DNA from: Pelagibacterium halotolerans B2
GTDB taxonomy: Bacteria; Pseudomonadota; Alphaproteobacteria; Rhizobiales; Devosiaceae
NCBI RefSeq assembly: GCF_000230555.1
Contig: NC_016078.1
Coordinates: 372,001 to 436,000 of the forward strand
DNA length: 64,000 nucleotides
Direction: 5' to 3'
Below, piece after piece: positions 18,553 through 26,666 of this stretch. The notes beneath the pieces are model-generated. The model was not told where the DNA came from. It saw only the letters and a list, made by a program, of their open reading frames with translations, and made no database searches. The stretch's first letter is position 1. Each line of letters starts with the position of its first letter. A program made the position numbers and the translations under genes.

Positions 18553-18717
18553 ATGTCCAATCCGGATCGCGACCAAAGATTGGCCGCAAAGCTGCGGGAA
18601 AATCTGCGCCGCCGCAAAGCACAGGCCAAGGCACGAACGGCGCCGGCCGATCGATCGGAACAACAAGGGGGGGCGGGCGCCTCAAAACCTGAACCAACCG
18701 GCAAAAAAGAGACCTGA
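18553..18717 (+). CDS. Small basic conserved protein upstream of murA
   Basis: The product has 54 residues from the ATG at 18553. It is a charged helix rich in Arg/Lys/Ala ([20 protein letters not shown]) with a disordered Pro/Gly/Lys tail and no membrane segment. Short proteins of this type (LRENLxRRKAQAKxR) commonly precede murA in Hyphomicrobiales, which supports it as a real gene. Role unknown; nucleic-acid binding would fit the charge. Confidence 0.65.
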   Translation: MSNPDRDQRLAAKLRENLRRRKAQAKARTAPADRSEQQGGAGASKPEPTGKKET

Positions 18718-18824
18718 CGTCGCCGTTTCTTGCAGCCTGTCCGGCGCTGCGCTACCAACATCCTCAACCTCCGCGTCGCCTTCCTGGGCCGATTCGCGAA
18801 AATTCCCTGTCCAAGGAGTGCCAT

Positions 18825-20117
18825 ATGGACCGCATCCGCATCGTGGGTGGCAATCAGCTCAATGGCGAAATCCATATCTCGGGCGCCAAGAACGCTGCGC
18901 TGCCCCTGATGATCGCTTCGCTTCTGACCGAAGAACCATTGGTGCTTGTCAATGTGCCGCGCCTTGCCGACGTCAAGCAACTTGAACGCATCCTCGAAAA
19001 TCACGGCGTCGATATCGCGGTGCATGGCCGCCGTCGTGGCGATACCGAAATGGGTGGACAGCGGATCACCTTCACCGCATCCGACATTGTCGATACGACA
19101 GCGCCCTATGAACTGGTTTCGACAATGCGTGCCAGTTTCTGGGTCATCGGCCCGCTGCTGGCTCGCGAAGGGCATGCCAAGGTCTCCTTGCCAGGCGGTT
19201 GCGCCATCGGTACGCGTCCGGTGGATTTCTACCTCGACGGCTTGCGCCAGCTCGGCGCCGAGATCGAAATCGACGCAGGCTATGTACTGGCCCGGGCTCC
19301 GGGTGGCAGGCTCAAGGGCGCAAGCGTCAGGTTTCCAAAAGTTTCCGTAGGTGCCACCCATGTGGTGATGATGGCGGCGACCCTGGCCGAGGGAACCACG
19401 ACAATCGAAAATGCCGCGCTCGAACCTGAAGTCACCAATCTGGCCGAATGCCTTGTCGCCATGGGCGCGAAGATTTCCGGCATCGGCACCGGGCGGCTGG
19501 TCATCGAAGGTGTGGAAAAGCTCGATGGGGCGATCCACGAGGTGGTCCCGGACCGTATCGAGACGGGCACCTATGCGTTTGCGGCGGCGATGACGGGCGG
19601 CGAAGTGTTCCTGCGCAATGCAAGGCCCGAGCTGCTGCAGTCGGCGCTCGACGTGCTGGTCCGCACCGGGGTGGACGTTACCACCGAAGAGGGCGGCCTG
19701 CGCATCAAGCGCAATGGAAACGGCATCATGCCCGTCGATGTCGAAACCGATCCGTTTCCCGGATTTCCGACCGATCTGCAGGCCCAGTTCATGGCGCTTA
19801 TGGCCCGCTCGAGCGGGGTATCGGCGATCAAGGAAACGATTTTCGAGAACCGCTTCATGCACGTGGCCGAACTGGCGCGCTTTGGCGCCAACATCCACGT
19901 CGATGGACAGACCGCGACGGTGACCGGGGTGCCCGAACTCAAAGGCGCCCAGGTGATGGCGACCGATTTGCGTGCATCGGTCTCCCTGGTCATTGCCGGC
20001 TTGGCGGCGCGGGGCGAAACCGTGGTCAACCGCATCTATCATCTCGATCGCGGTTTCGAGCGCCTCGAAAACAAGCTTTCGCGTTGCGGAGCAGAGATTG
20101 AGCGGATTGCCGGTTAA
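18825..20117 (+). CDS. murA: UDP-N-acetylglucosamine 1-carboxyvinyltransferase
   Basis: This 430-residue enzyme transfers enolpyruvate from PEP to UDP-GlcNAc, the first committed step of peptidoglycan synthesis, in the cytoplasm. It has the two-domain inside-out alpha/beta barrel with K22-N23 ([10 protein letters not shown]). The active-site cysteine is C126 in [13 protein letters not shown], the residue attacked by fosfomycin. Length is normal. The start ATG at 18825 follows AAGGAG. It begins a same-strand run of murA, a DUF2948 gene, hisD, the UPF0262-phosphatase gene, infA, maf and yacG. Confidence 0.98.
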   Translation: MDRIRIVGGNQLNGEIHISGAKNAALPLMIASLLTEEPLVLVNVPRLADVKQLERILENHGVDIAVHGRRRGDTEMGGQRITFTASDIVDTTAPYELVSTMRASFWVIGPLLAREGHAKVSLPGGCAIGTRPVDFYLDGLRQLGAEIEIDAGYVLARAPGGRLKGASVRFPKVSVGATHVVMMAATLAEGTTTIENAALEPEVTNLAECLVAMGAKISGIGTGRLVIEGVEKLDGAIHEVVPDRIETGTYAFAAAMTGGEVFLRNARPELLQSALDVLVRTGVDVTTEEGGLRIKRNGNGIMPVDVETDPFPGFPTDLQAQFMALMARSSGVSAIKETIFENRFMHVAELARFGANIHVDGQTATVTGVPELKGAQVMATDLRASVSLVIAGLAARGETVVNRIYHLDRGFERLENKLSRCGAEIERIAG

Positions 20118-20204
20118 GCAAGCGGTCATAATAGGCTTGCACTTCGGGCCGGAAATGCCCAGATGTTGGCCATGACCTCCACCGATCCTCTATCCAAGGC
20201 CACC

Positions 20205-20630
20205 ATGACCGACCTCAAGCTTCTGGCGCTCGACAGCGAAGACCTCGAGATCGTTTCCGCTCACGTTCAAGACGCCGTCGTGCGCGTGGGCGATATGGGC
20301 TATTCCAGAAATGACCGGCGCTTCGTGCTGCTCATGAATCGCTATGCCTGGGAAGCAGGAGATAAGCGCGGGCAGCGCAAGCGGGCCGGATTGCATTTCG
20401 ATCACGTGACCGCCGCGCATGCCGAAGGGTTCGATCTCAATTCCAAGGATGGCGTTCTCGAATTGCTCGCCGTGACGTTTGAGCCGACCGACGTCCCCGC
20501 GGGGCAGGTCTTGCTTACCTTTGCCGGCGGTGGCAGGGTACGCCTCGACGCTGAATGTCTCGAAGCGCGTCTTCGCGATCTCGGTGGGGTTTGGGCGGCC
20601 AAAGCCCAGCCCAAGCACGACGTCGACTGA
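20205..20630 (+). CDS. DUF2948 family protein
   Basis: The product has 141 residues from the ATG at 20205 (MTDLKLLALDSEDLEIVSAH), which has AAGG five bases upstream; in-frame ATGs at 20163 and 20172 would add 14 or 11 residues. The conserved opening, FVLLMNRYAWE and LHFDHVTAAHAEGFDLNSKD are typical of DUF2948, an alphaproteobacterial family found between murA and hisD. Mixed alpha/beta, no signal peptide. Function unknown; synteny with essential genes suggests a housekeeping role. Confidence 0.85.
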   Translation: MTDLKLLALDSEDLEIVSAHVQDAVVRVGDMGYSRNDRRFVLLMNRYAWEAGDKRGQRKRAGLHFDHVTAAHAEGFDLNSKDGVLELLAVTFEPTDVPAGQVLLTFAGGGRVRLDAECLEARLRDLGGVWAAKAQPKHDVD

Positions 20631-20651
20631 CCGGGGCGCGATCAGCCAACC

Positions 20652-21944
20652 ATGACTGCACTTCTTTCAAGCGCTGAACCGGGCTTTGCGCAGGCCTTCG
20701 AGACGCTTCTGGGCTCCAAGCGCGAAGCCTCGGTCGAGGTGAGTGAAACGGTCGCCGCGATCATTGCCGACGTGCGGGCCCGAGGCGATGCCGCGCTGAT
20801 CGATCTGACCCGGAAGTTCGACGGGCTGGACCTGACTCCCCAAACCATGCGGTTCTCATCCGAAGAGATCGAAACGGCCTATCGGGCGGTTTCGCCGCAA
20901 ATTCGCGACGCGCTGACATTGGCGCACAAACGCATCGCCTCCCATCACGAAAAGCAAAAGCCCCTCGACCACATCTACACCGACGATATCGGCGTTACGC
21001 TGGGAAGCCGATGGACACCGGTCGAGGCTGCCGGGCTCTACGTTCCGGGCGGGCTGGCATCCTATCCGTCCTCGGTGCTCATGAACGCCATTCCGGCCAA
21101 GGTGGCAGGGGTAGAGCGATTGGCCATGGTGGTGCCGACGCCGAATGGCGTGGTCAATCCCGCCATTCTCGCCGCCGCGAAAATCGCCGGCGTCACCGAA
21201 ATCTATCGCGTCGGCGGTGCACAGGCGATTGCGGCACTGGCCTTCGGCACCGAGACGATCGCACCCGTCGCCAAGATCACCGGGCCGGGCAACGCCTATG
21301 TGGCGGCTGCCAAGCGCCAGGTCTTTGGCACTGTGGGCATCGATATGATCGCCGGCCCCTCCGAAGTGCTCATCATTGCCGATGGGTCGGCCAATCCGGC
21401 CTGGCTTGCTGCCGATCTCCTGGCACAAGCCGAGCACGGGGCAGGGGCTCAGTCGATCCTGCTGACCACAGACGAAGCGCTGGCGAAGGCCGTTCTTGCC
21501 GAAGTCGACCGGCAATTGGCGACCCTTCGTGCACCCGACAACGCCCGCCGGGGTTGGGAAGAATTCGGCGCGATCATCACGGTCGGTAGCCTTGATGAAG
21601 CCATGTCTCTGGCCAATCGCATCGCTTCGGAGCATGTCGAACTCGCGCTCGACGACCCGCACTCGTGGATCGACAAAATTCGCAATGCCGGCGCGATTTT
21701 CGTCGGGCACCACACGCCCGAATCGATTGGAGATTACGTTGGCGGCTCCAATCACGTCCTTCCGACGGCGCGTTCCGCCCGATTTGCCTCGGGGCTCGGT
21801 GTTCTCGATTTCGTCAAACGCACCTCGATCCTGGGCTGCACGCCCCAGGCTCTGGCCGAGCTCGCCGACGCGACTGTAACACTGGCGGAAACCGAAGGGC
21901 TCGAAGCCCACGGAAAGTCGGTGTCGATAAGGCTAAATCGCTGA
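20652..21944 (+). CDS. hisD: Histidinol dehydrogenase
   Basis: This 430-residue zinc enzyme oxidises L-histidinol to L-histidine in two NAD-dependent steps, the end of histidine biosynthesis. Recognisable segments are PVEAAGLYVPGGLASYPSSV, ITGPGNAYVAAAKRQVFG, IDMIAGPSEVLIIAD, the catalytic and zinc-binding ASEHVEL and LLAQAEHG regions, and GGSNHVLPTARSARFASGLG near the end. The stop overlaps the next start (TGATG), so it is translationally coupled to the UPF0262-phosphatase gene. Confidence 0.97.
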   Translation: MTALLSSAEPGFAQAFETLLGSKREASVEVSETVAAIIADVRARGDAALIDLTRKFDGLDLTPQTMRFSSEEIETAYRAVSPQIRDALTLAHKRIASHHEKQKPLDHIYTDDIGVTLGSRWTPVEAAGLYVPGGLASYPSSVLMNAIPAKVAGVERLAMVVPTPNGVVNPAILAAAKIAGVTEIYRVGGAQAIAALAFGTETIAPVAKITGPGNAYVAAAKRQVFGTVGIDMIAGPSEVLIIADGSANPAWLAADLLAQAEHGAGAQSILLTTDEALAKAVLAEVDRQLATLRAPDNARRGWEEFGAIITVGSLDEAMSLANRIASEHVELALDDPHSWIDKIRNAGAIFVGHHTPESIGDYVGGSNHVLPTARSARFASGLGVLDFVKRTSILGCTPQALAELADATVTLAETEGLEAHGKSVSIRLNR

Positions 21945-22903
21945 TGGAAAGGCGCCCTTTCGATCCCGACACCGACAGGATCGTTACGGTTACGCTCGAT
22001 CCCACGACGATCACCTCGGTCGATCCCGACGAAGTCCATGAATGGCGCGTTGCGATTTACGACCTTGTCGACACCAACCGCTTTTATCCCGCGCGCGTAA
22101 GCGCCAAGGGACCTTACGCTCTGCACCTGTCGATCATTCACAACCACATAGTGCTGGACGTCCGGCATCCTGAAACGTTCAGTCCGATTGCCGCTCACTA
22201 TCTATCGCTTACGCCCTTCAGGAGCCTGATCCGCGACTATTTCCGCATCCGCGAAAGCTATTATGAAGCGATTCGCTCTGCGTCGACGTTTCAGATCGAG
22301 GCCGTCGATATGGGCCGGCGGGGTCTTCACAACCAGGCCGCCGAACTCTTGATCGAGCGGCTGAACAACAAGCTGGTGATGGATCTCGAAACTGCCCGCC
22401 GGCTCTTCACCCTGATCTGTGCCGTCCAGCCCTATGCGGCACGGGTAACCGAACAGGAAAGTCAATTGCCGACCATCCTGTTTGTCTGTTCCATGAACTC
22501 TGTGCGCTCACCGATAGCCGCTGCCTTGGCCCGCAAGCATTTCCCGGGGCGCCTCGTCGCCCGTTCGGCAGGTGTGCGCTCAGGCAAGGTCGATCATTTC
22601 GTCCATCAGGTCATGGAAGAGGTCGGGATCGACATGTCGGTTCACACCCCGCATACAATGGACGAACTGGTCGCGTCCAATTTCGACATTATCGTCACCT
22701 TGGCCGACGACGCCAACGACGCCGTAGCCGAGCGCGGGCTCGAAGCGGCGATCATGGAGCATTGGTCCATGCCTGATCCTTCGGAGATGGAGGGCAGTCG
22801 AGAACTGGTTTTGGGCGCCTATCGTGAACTGCGCGATACGATGGACCTCAAGCTGCGCACCACGCTCGAACCCATGCTGGCAAGCGCCGAGAAAGGCGCC
22901 TGA
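21944..22903 (+). CDS. Fusion of UPF0262 domain with low-molecular-weight phosphotyrosine phosphatase domain
   Basis: This single 319-codon frame starts at the ATG overlapping the hisD stop. Residues 1-160 are a complete UPF0262 protein (HLSIIHNHIVLDVR; DYFRIRESYYEAIRSA; NNKLVMDLETARRLFTLI). Residues 175-319 are a low-molecular-weight phosphatase/ArsC-like domain with P-loop C-x5-R-S (C182 to R188, VCSMNSVRSP) and general-acid D278 in MPDPSE. In relatives these are usually two adjacent genes. Here no stop separates them, although a TTG at about residue 175 with AGGA upstream could be a second start. Targets of the phosphatase are unknown; arsenate reduction is possible but unsupported by context. 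Confidence 0.85.
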   Translation: MERRPFDPDTDRIVTVTLDPTTITSVDPDEVHEWRVAIYDLVDTNRFYPARVSAKGPYALHLSIIHNHIVLDVRHPETFSPIAAHYLSLTPFRSLIRDYFRIRESYYEAIRSASTFQIEAVDMGRRGLHNQAAELLIERLNNKLVMDLETARRLFTLICAVQPYAARVTEQESQLPTILFVCSMNSVRSPIAAALARKHFPGRLVARSAGVRSGKVDHFVHQVMEEVGIDMSVHTPHTMDELVASNFDIIVTLADDANDAVAERGLEAAIMEHWSMPDPSEMEGSRELVLGAYRELRDTMDLKLRTTLEPMLASAEKGA

Positions 22904-23034
22904 TTCAGGGACTTTCAATTATCCGCGTTTGCGTTTAGTTTGCGCGCCAAATCGCGCCCTACAGTCGAGTGTGGGCCTTAGGAAGGCCTCGGCCCGCGCT
23001 CGCGATCCGTCTTGGGGCAATATCAGGAGAAAGA

Positions 23035-23253
23035 ATGGCAAAGGAAGAAGTGCTCGAATTTCCGGGCGTTGTCACCGAATTGCTTCCCAACGCGACATTT
23101 CGCGTAAAGCTCGAGAACGAACACGAGATCATCGCCCATACAGCCGGACGCATGCGCAAGAACCGTATCCGCGTTCTGGCCGGCGACAAGGTTCTCGTGG
23201 AGATGACGCCCTACGATCTGACCAAGGGCCGCATCACCTACCGTTTCAAGTAA
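23035..23253 (+). CDS. infA: Translation initiation factor IF-1
   Basis: This 72-residue S1/OB-fold protein binds the ribosomal A site during initiation. The sequence is canonical ([53 protein letters not shown]). The ATG at 23035 has a strong ribosome-binding site (AGGAG). A 131-bp gap before it may hold its own promoter. Confidence 0.98.
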   Translation: MAKEEVLEFPGVVTELLPNATFRVKLENEHEIIAHTAGRMRKNRIRVLAGDKVLVEMTPYDLTKGRITYRFK

Positions 23254-23272
23254 AACCGTCCGTGAGCCGATA

Positions 23273-23914
23273 GTGTCCAACAGACGCCCCGAACTCATAC
23301 TCGCTTCGGCCTCTCCGCGTCGGCTCGCTCTTCTCAACCAGATTGGCATCGAACCCGATCATCTGATTCCCGCTCATGTGGATGAGACACCCGAGAAAGG
23401 TGAATTGCCGCGCCGATTGGCCCAGCGGCTTGCCCACGCCAAGGCGGTCGAGGTGCGCAACAAGGCGCGTCAGGCCGGGCTGGCGTCCGAATCGGTGATA
23501 TTGGCCGCAGATACAGTGGTCGCTGTGGGCCGCCGTATCCTGCCCAAGGCGGAAACCATGGATGAGGCGGCAAGCTGCCTTAGGCTGCTGTCGGGCCGTG
23601 CCCATCGGGTGTTTACCGGTGTCTGCGTCATTTCCGCATCCGGCCAGGCCCGCGAGCGGCTCGTCGATACCCGCATCCGCTTCAAACGCCTTTCCAATAA
23701 GGAAATCGAGGCCTATCTGGCCAGCGGCGAATGGAATGGCAAGGCGGGCGGTTATGCCATCCAGGGAATCGCCAGTGCTTTTGCGGTCAAGCTGAGCGGG
23801 TCTTATTCTGCCGTCGTGGGGCTGCCGCTGTTCGAAACCGTTGGCCTTTTGAACGGCGAGGGCTATCCCGTTCATTTCAACTGGCTCAACGCGACGGCGC
23901 TCCCAGGGGTGTAA
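23273..23914 (+). CDS. maf: Maf-like nucleoside triphosphate pyrophosphatase
   Basis: The product has 213 residues from a GTG start at 23273. The Maf signature [19 protein letters not shown] opens the protein. Further landmarks are [20 protein letters not shown], the catalytic-region aspartate in AADT, and [20 protein letters not shown] near the end. Maf proteins hydrolyse dTTP/UTP or modified pyrimidine nucleotides to the monophosphates. The conserved infA-maf-yacG order holds. It is three bases from yacG, so it is probably co-translated. Confidence 0.95.
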   Translation: MSNRRPELILASASPRRLALLNQIGIEPDHLIPAHVDETPEKGELPRRLAQRLAHAKAVEVRNKARQAGLASESVILAADTVVAVGRRILPKAETMDEAASCLRLLSGRAHRVFTGVCVISASGQARERLVDTRIRFKRLSNKEIEAYLASGEWNGKAGGYAIQGIASAFAVKLSGSYSAVVGLPLFETVGLLNGEGYPVHFNWLNATALPGV

Positions 23915-23916
23915 TC

Positions 23917-24111
23917 ATGCCCACCAATGTAACACGCCTTCGACCGCCCAAGCCGTGCCCCATCTGCGGCAAGCCTTCAGTGCAACAATTTCATCCCTTC
24001 TGCTCGGCTCGCTGCGCTGACGTCGATCTCAATCGTTGGCTGAAGGGAAATTACGTCATTCCGGGCAAAACCTCTTCCGCAGACGAAGACGATACCGGCT
24101 CATCATCCTAA
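23917..24111 (+). CDS. yacG: DNA gyrase inhibitor YacG (zinc protein)
   Basis: This 64-residue protein has a four-cysteine zinc site: CPICG (CxxC) and FCSARCADVDLNRWL (CxxxC). YacG binds GyrB and blocks gyrase-DNA interaction. Start ATG at 23917, just after the maf stop. An acidic Ser-rich tail ends it. The tRNA-Phe gene follows after 194 bases in which I see no further gene. Confidence 0.93.
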   Translation: MPTNVTRLRPPKPCPICGKPSVQQFHPFCSARCADVDLNRWLKGNYVIPGKTSSADEDDTGSSS

Positions 24112-24305
24112 ACCGATCAGGACCATTTTATCTTCGCGAGGGACCGGATTCCGGGCCAGTATATTGGCGATTTTCGCTGCTTTGGCTGCGGCCCGGGAAA
24201 AAGTGTTGTCCGCCCACAAATTTCTCGCCGGAGCGCTGGACAGCCCGGGCCGGACTGCCTATAAACCGGCCACCAACACGGGGTCTGTAAAAACCTCGAA
24301 CGGAT

Positions 24306-24381
24306 GCCCAGGTAGCTCAGTTGGTAGAGCAGCGGATTGAAAATCCGCGTGTCGGTGGTTCGATTCCGCCCCTGGGCACCA
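24306..24381 (+). tRNA. tRNA-Phe (GAA anticodon)
   Basis: The cloverleaf is complete: acceptor GCCCAGG/CCTGGGC, D-arm TAGCTCAGTTGGTAGAGCA, anticodon loop TTGAAAA (anticodon GAA), T-loop TTCGATT, discriminator A and encoded CCA. A T-rich stretch follows. Position after yacG is conserved in related genomes. Confidence 0.97.
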
Positions 24382-24444
24382 TTTCTTCTCAATTTTTATC
24401 GGTTTGGTCTTGTCCGATGTCGAACCGCTGGTCGATGCCTCGGT

Positions 24445-25368
24445 TCACGCCAGGTCGTACACGGCCAGAAGGTTGGGAAGGACGGCCAGGTGCCAATTGA
24501 TGGATTCACCGGTGGCGAGCGCCTGACACGCTGAATTGGCCGCGTGGATCGCCGCAAATGCCAGGATGCGTTTGCGCTTGTAGCCAAGCTTGGCAGCGAA
24601 GCCGTCGGCCATGGCATTGATCCGAATCGGATCGGCGGCCAAGGCGACGTTTCCCCACGGATGCAGGAAACTTGCCGCCAGATCATAGGCGGGATCGCCC
24701 AGAAGACCGATAGGAGAACGAGCGATCCATCCGCGTTCGGCCAGTACGATCCTGTCATGGTGAACCGCACCATGAAGCGGAATTTCGGCGGCGGGCTTGT
24801 CGAGTGTCGCATAGGCTATGCCCACTGAGCGGGCATACAGGTCCCGCGCCGTGTCGGGCCATATCCGAACGTCGGCGGCAAAAAAATCACTCAGGTATTC
24901 ACGCAGCGGCACGAGGTTATCCGGCTCGCCGGGACGGCTGACATGCAGCATACCCACGAGATTGGCGATGGCGCTGGTTGCCTGTTCGTCCTTTCCGTCC
25001 AGCGCGGGTTCGGACAGCATCCTGCCCTCTGCCCATTCTGTCAGGATGGCGTCTTCGGCTGTGCCGAAATGGCGTAAGGCGCCGTCCCCGCGATACCACT
25101 CGAGCAGCTTTCCCGGCCTTTCAGGATCGACGGTATCGGGCTTGTAGATGCGAAGGGCAGCCGGGCTGTTGTCGTCGCGCTGGACCTTATAGGTCCAGGC
25201 CACAGGCGTCTCTGCCACTTGAGTGAGCTTGGAAAGGCTCCAGCGGATGGCAGCCTTGTTGAGGACTGTGTCGTGCGGTGCGGTGCCGATCGGAACCCCC
25301 TGTCGAAAGCGTTTGGGCGCGCGCCGGGAAAGAATCACTGTTGGATCGATACACACGCTTTCTAGCAA
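24445..25368 (-). CDS. APH(6)/hydroxyurea-kinase-fold protein lacking catalytic residues (pseudokinase)
   Basis: The 307-codon frame opens at a TTG (25368), with GTG alternatives at 25356 and 25338. The C-lobe aligns with the aminoglycoside 6-phosphotransferase/hydroxyurea kinase family through LHGAVHHDRIVL, GWIARSPIGLLGDPAYDLA and SFLHPWGN. Active members have HGD-x-HH-(D/E)-N and IDPKG at these places. Here the catalytic Asp is A201, the following Asn is R206, and the metal-binding Asp of IDP is S218. All three are lost while the fold motifs (GDPAYD, HGxxHHD) are kept. It probably does not phosphorylate antibiotics; a binding or regulatory role is possible. It is not a resistance gene on this evidence. 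Confidence 0.75.
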   Translation of the reverse strand: MLESVCIDPTVILSRRAPKRFRQGVPIGTAPHDTVLNKAAIRWSLSKLTQVAETPVAWTYKVQRDDNSPAALRIYKPDTVDPERPGKLLEWYRGDGALRHFGTAEDAILTEWAEGRMLSEPALDGKDEQATSAIANLVGMLHVSRPGEPDNLVPLREYLSDFFAADVRIWPDTARDLYARSVGIAYATLDKPAAEIPLHGAVHHDRIVLAERGWIARSPIGLLGDPAYDLAASFLHPWGNVALAADPIRINAMADGFAAKLGYKRKRILAFAAIHAANSACQALATGESINWHLAVLPNLLAVYDLA

Positions 25369-25412
25369 ATTTCGGGCGAGCCGTCTGGTTCCCGGTAAAC
25401 CGGTGTGTGGCG

Positions 25413-25637
25413 TTAGCGTTTCTCCAGCCAGGGCATCAGCCGCACGCGCGGCGAAGCTTCGGGCTGCTTGGGAGGGGTCCGGGAGGGATTTTCAGCCAGC
25501 CTTGCATCGAGCTCGTCGAGCCTTGCCAGTGCGACGTCGAGAAGGTGATCCATTCCCGCATCGTACCAGACTTCGTTTGCCAACATGGCTCTCGCCTGTT
25601 CAATGCGATCTTTCGCCAGAAGATATGCAGTCGGCAT
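25413..25637 (-). CDS. Small helical protein, function unknown
   Basis: The product has 74 residues from the ATG at 25637 with GGAGACG upstream. Helical N-terminal two thirds (YLLAKDRIEQARAMLANEVW; MDHLLDVALARLDELDARLA), then a Pro/Arg-rich tail. There is no signal peptide or membrane segment, and no family is recognised. It lies just upstream of the pseudokinase gene on the same strand with a 44-base gap, so the two may be co-transcribed. The 216 bases on its other side hold nothing I can name. Confidence 0.55.
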   Translation of the reverse strand: MPTAYLLAKDRIEQARAMLANEVWYDAGMDHLLDVALARLDELDARLAENPSRTPPKQPEASPRVRLMPWLEKR

Positions 25638-25853
25638 TGGGCGTCTCCGTGGCTGTCAACATGCACATACCGGTAGGAAGTGCATTCGAGTCGAACCAGC
25701 GCATACCCCCACTTGCCCACAACACTAAACCTCCATGGTAAAACCCTCTTGAAGGATAAAGGCGGGATTTGAACTTTATTGCAGCGGTTTGCCCGGGCAT
25801 GGCCCGGGCCCCGACCGTTCGGTACGGAGAAGGAGAGGCGGACAGACTCCTCC

Positions 25854-26036
25854 TCAGTTCTTCTTGTTGGGGAGGTCCTTGCGCTTGGTCGATGCAAACT
25901 CTTCGAGTTCTTTTTCCGTCATCGAATCGACCATGTCGCGCGAAGCGCCTTTGAGTTCTTTCTTCGGAATTTCACCACGTTTCGCGGCCAGGGCGGCACC
26001 CGCCGCCTTTTGTTGGGCTTTGGATTTGGCTGGCAT
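25854..26036 (-). CDS. DUF3008 family small protein
   Basis: The product has 60 residues from the ATG at 26036. GGAGG sits eight bases upstream, which rules out the closer in-frame ATG at 26042. The sequence is the standard DUF3008 pattern (MPAKSKAQQKAAGAALAAKR; MVDSMTEKELEEFASTKRK; LPNKKN): highly charged, probably disordered. Such proteins are widespread and often stress-linked; the function is unknown. Confidence 0.85.
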   Translation of the reverse strand: MPAKSKAQQKAAGAALAAKRGEIPKKELKGASRDMVDSMTEKELEEFASTKRKDLPNKKN

Positions 26037-26112
26037 GTTCATCCTCCATAAAGAGAAGGAAAAACGGCTCCATTGATCTGCGGTTCCGGCAGGAAATTTT
26101 CGTTATGATACG

Positions 26113-26607
26113 CTACCGGTCGTCCTCGCCGTCAAGGAAGCGCTTTTCGAATTGGCCGAGCACGACTGTAATAATCAGAACCAGAACTGTCGCCGTGACG
26201 GCTACTGAGAAAAAGCCGGACCCGGCCGCTACGCCAATCGCTCCGGCCATCCACAGACCTGCACCCGTTGTCAGCCCCTTGATGTCGGTCCCCGAGCGAA
26301 TGATGGCGCCGGCCGCCAGAAATGCGACCCCTGCTGTTACCGCCTCGATGACGCGGATCGGATCGAGTCGCGCAATCGTCTCGGCGTTCAGATCGACCAT
26401 CTCGTGATAGATTTCAAAGGTCATCACGGTGAATGCGGCCGCGGCCGTCGAGACAAGCATGTGTGTTCGCAACCCGGCCGGATGCCTGCTGATTTCACGC
26501 TCAAGGCCAATCAAGGCGCCAAGAACGGCTGCAATCAGCAAACGCGCGGCAAGCACGATAAAAGACTCGTGAGTCGGATTGCCCCCAAGTGCGAGGAAAT
26601 CTTCCAT
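26113..26607 (-). CDS. MgtC/SapB family membrane protein
   Basis: This 164-residue inner-membrane protein has four to five hydrophobic segments. The N-terminal signature is AAVLGALIGLEREISRHPAG followed by LRTHMLVSTAAAAFTV, and a second conserved stretch is GVAFLAAGAIIRSGTDIKGL. MgtC homologues matter for growth at low magnesium and modulate ATP synthase or membrane potential in pathogens; in free-living bacteria the role is less clear. It is a short form lacking the C-terminal ACT-like domain. It stands alone between DUF3008 and the SLC13-type transporter. Confidence 0.9.
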   Translation of the reverse strand: MEDFLALGGNPTHESFIVLAARLLIAAVLGALIGLEREISRHPAGLRTHMLVSTAAAAFTVMTFEIYHEMVDLNAETIARLDPIRVIEAVTAGVAFLAAGAIIRSGTDIKGLTTGAGLWMAGAIGVAAGSGFFSVAVTATVLVLIITVVLGQFEKRFLDGEDDR

Positions 26608-26666
26608 ATGCAGGTCCCCGGAACGGTTCTCATGAAAACGCGTCGAGGGCCGGCGGGTTCCGATGC

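Noticed and set aside
24445..25368. Streptomycin/hydroxyurea resistance gene
   Set aside because: The fold is right but the catalytic Asp, Asn and metal-binding Asp are all replaced, so enzymatic resistance is not supported.
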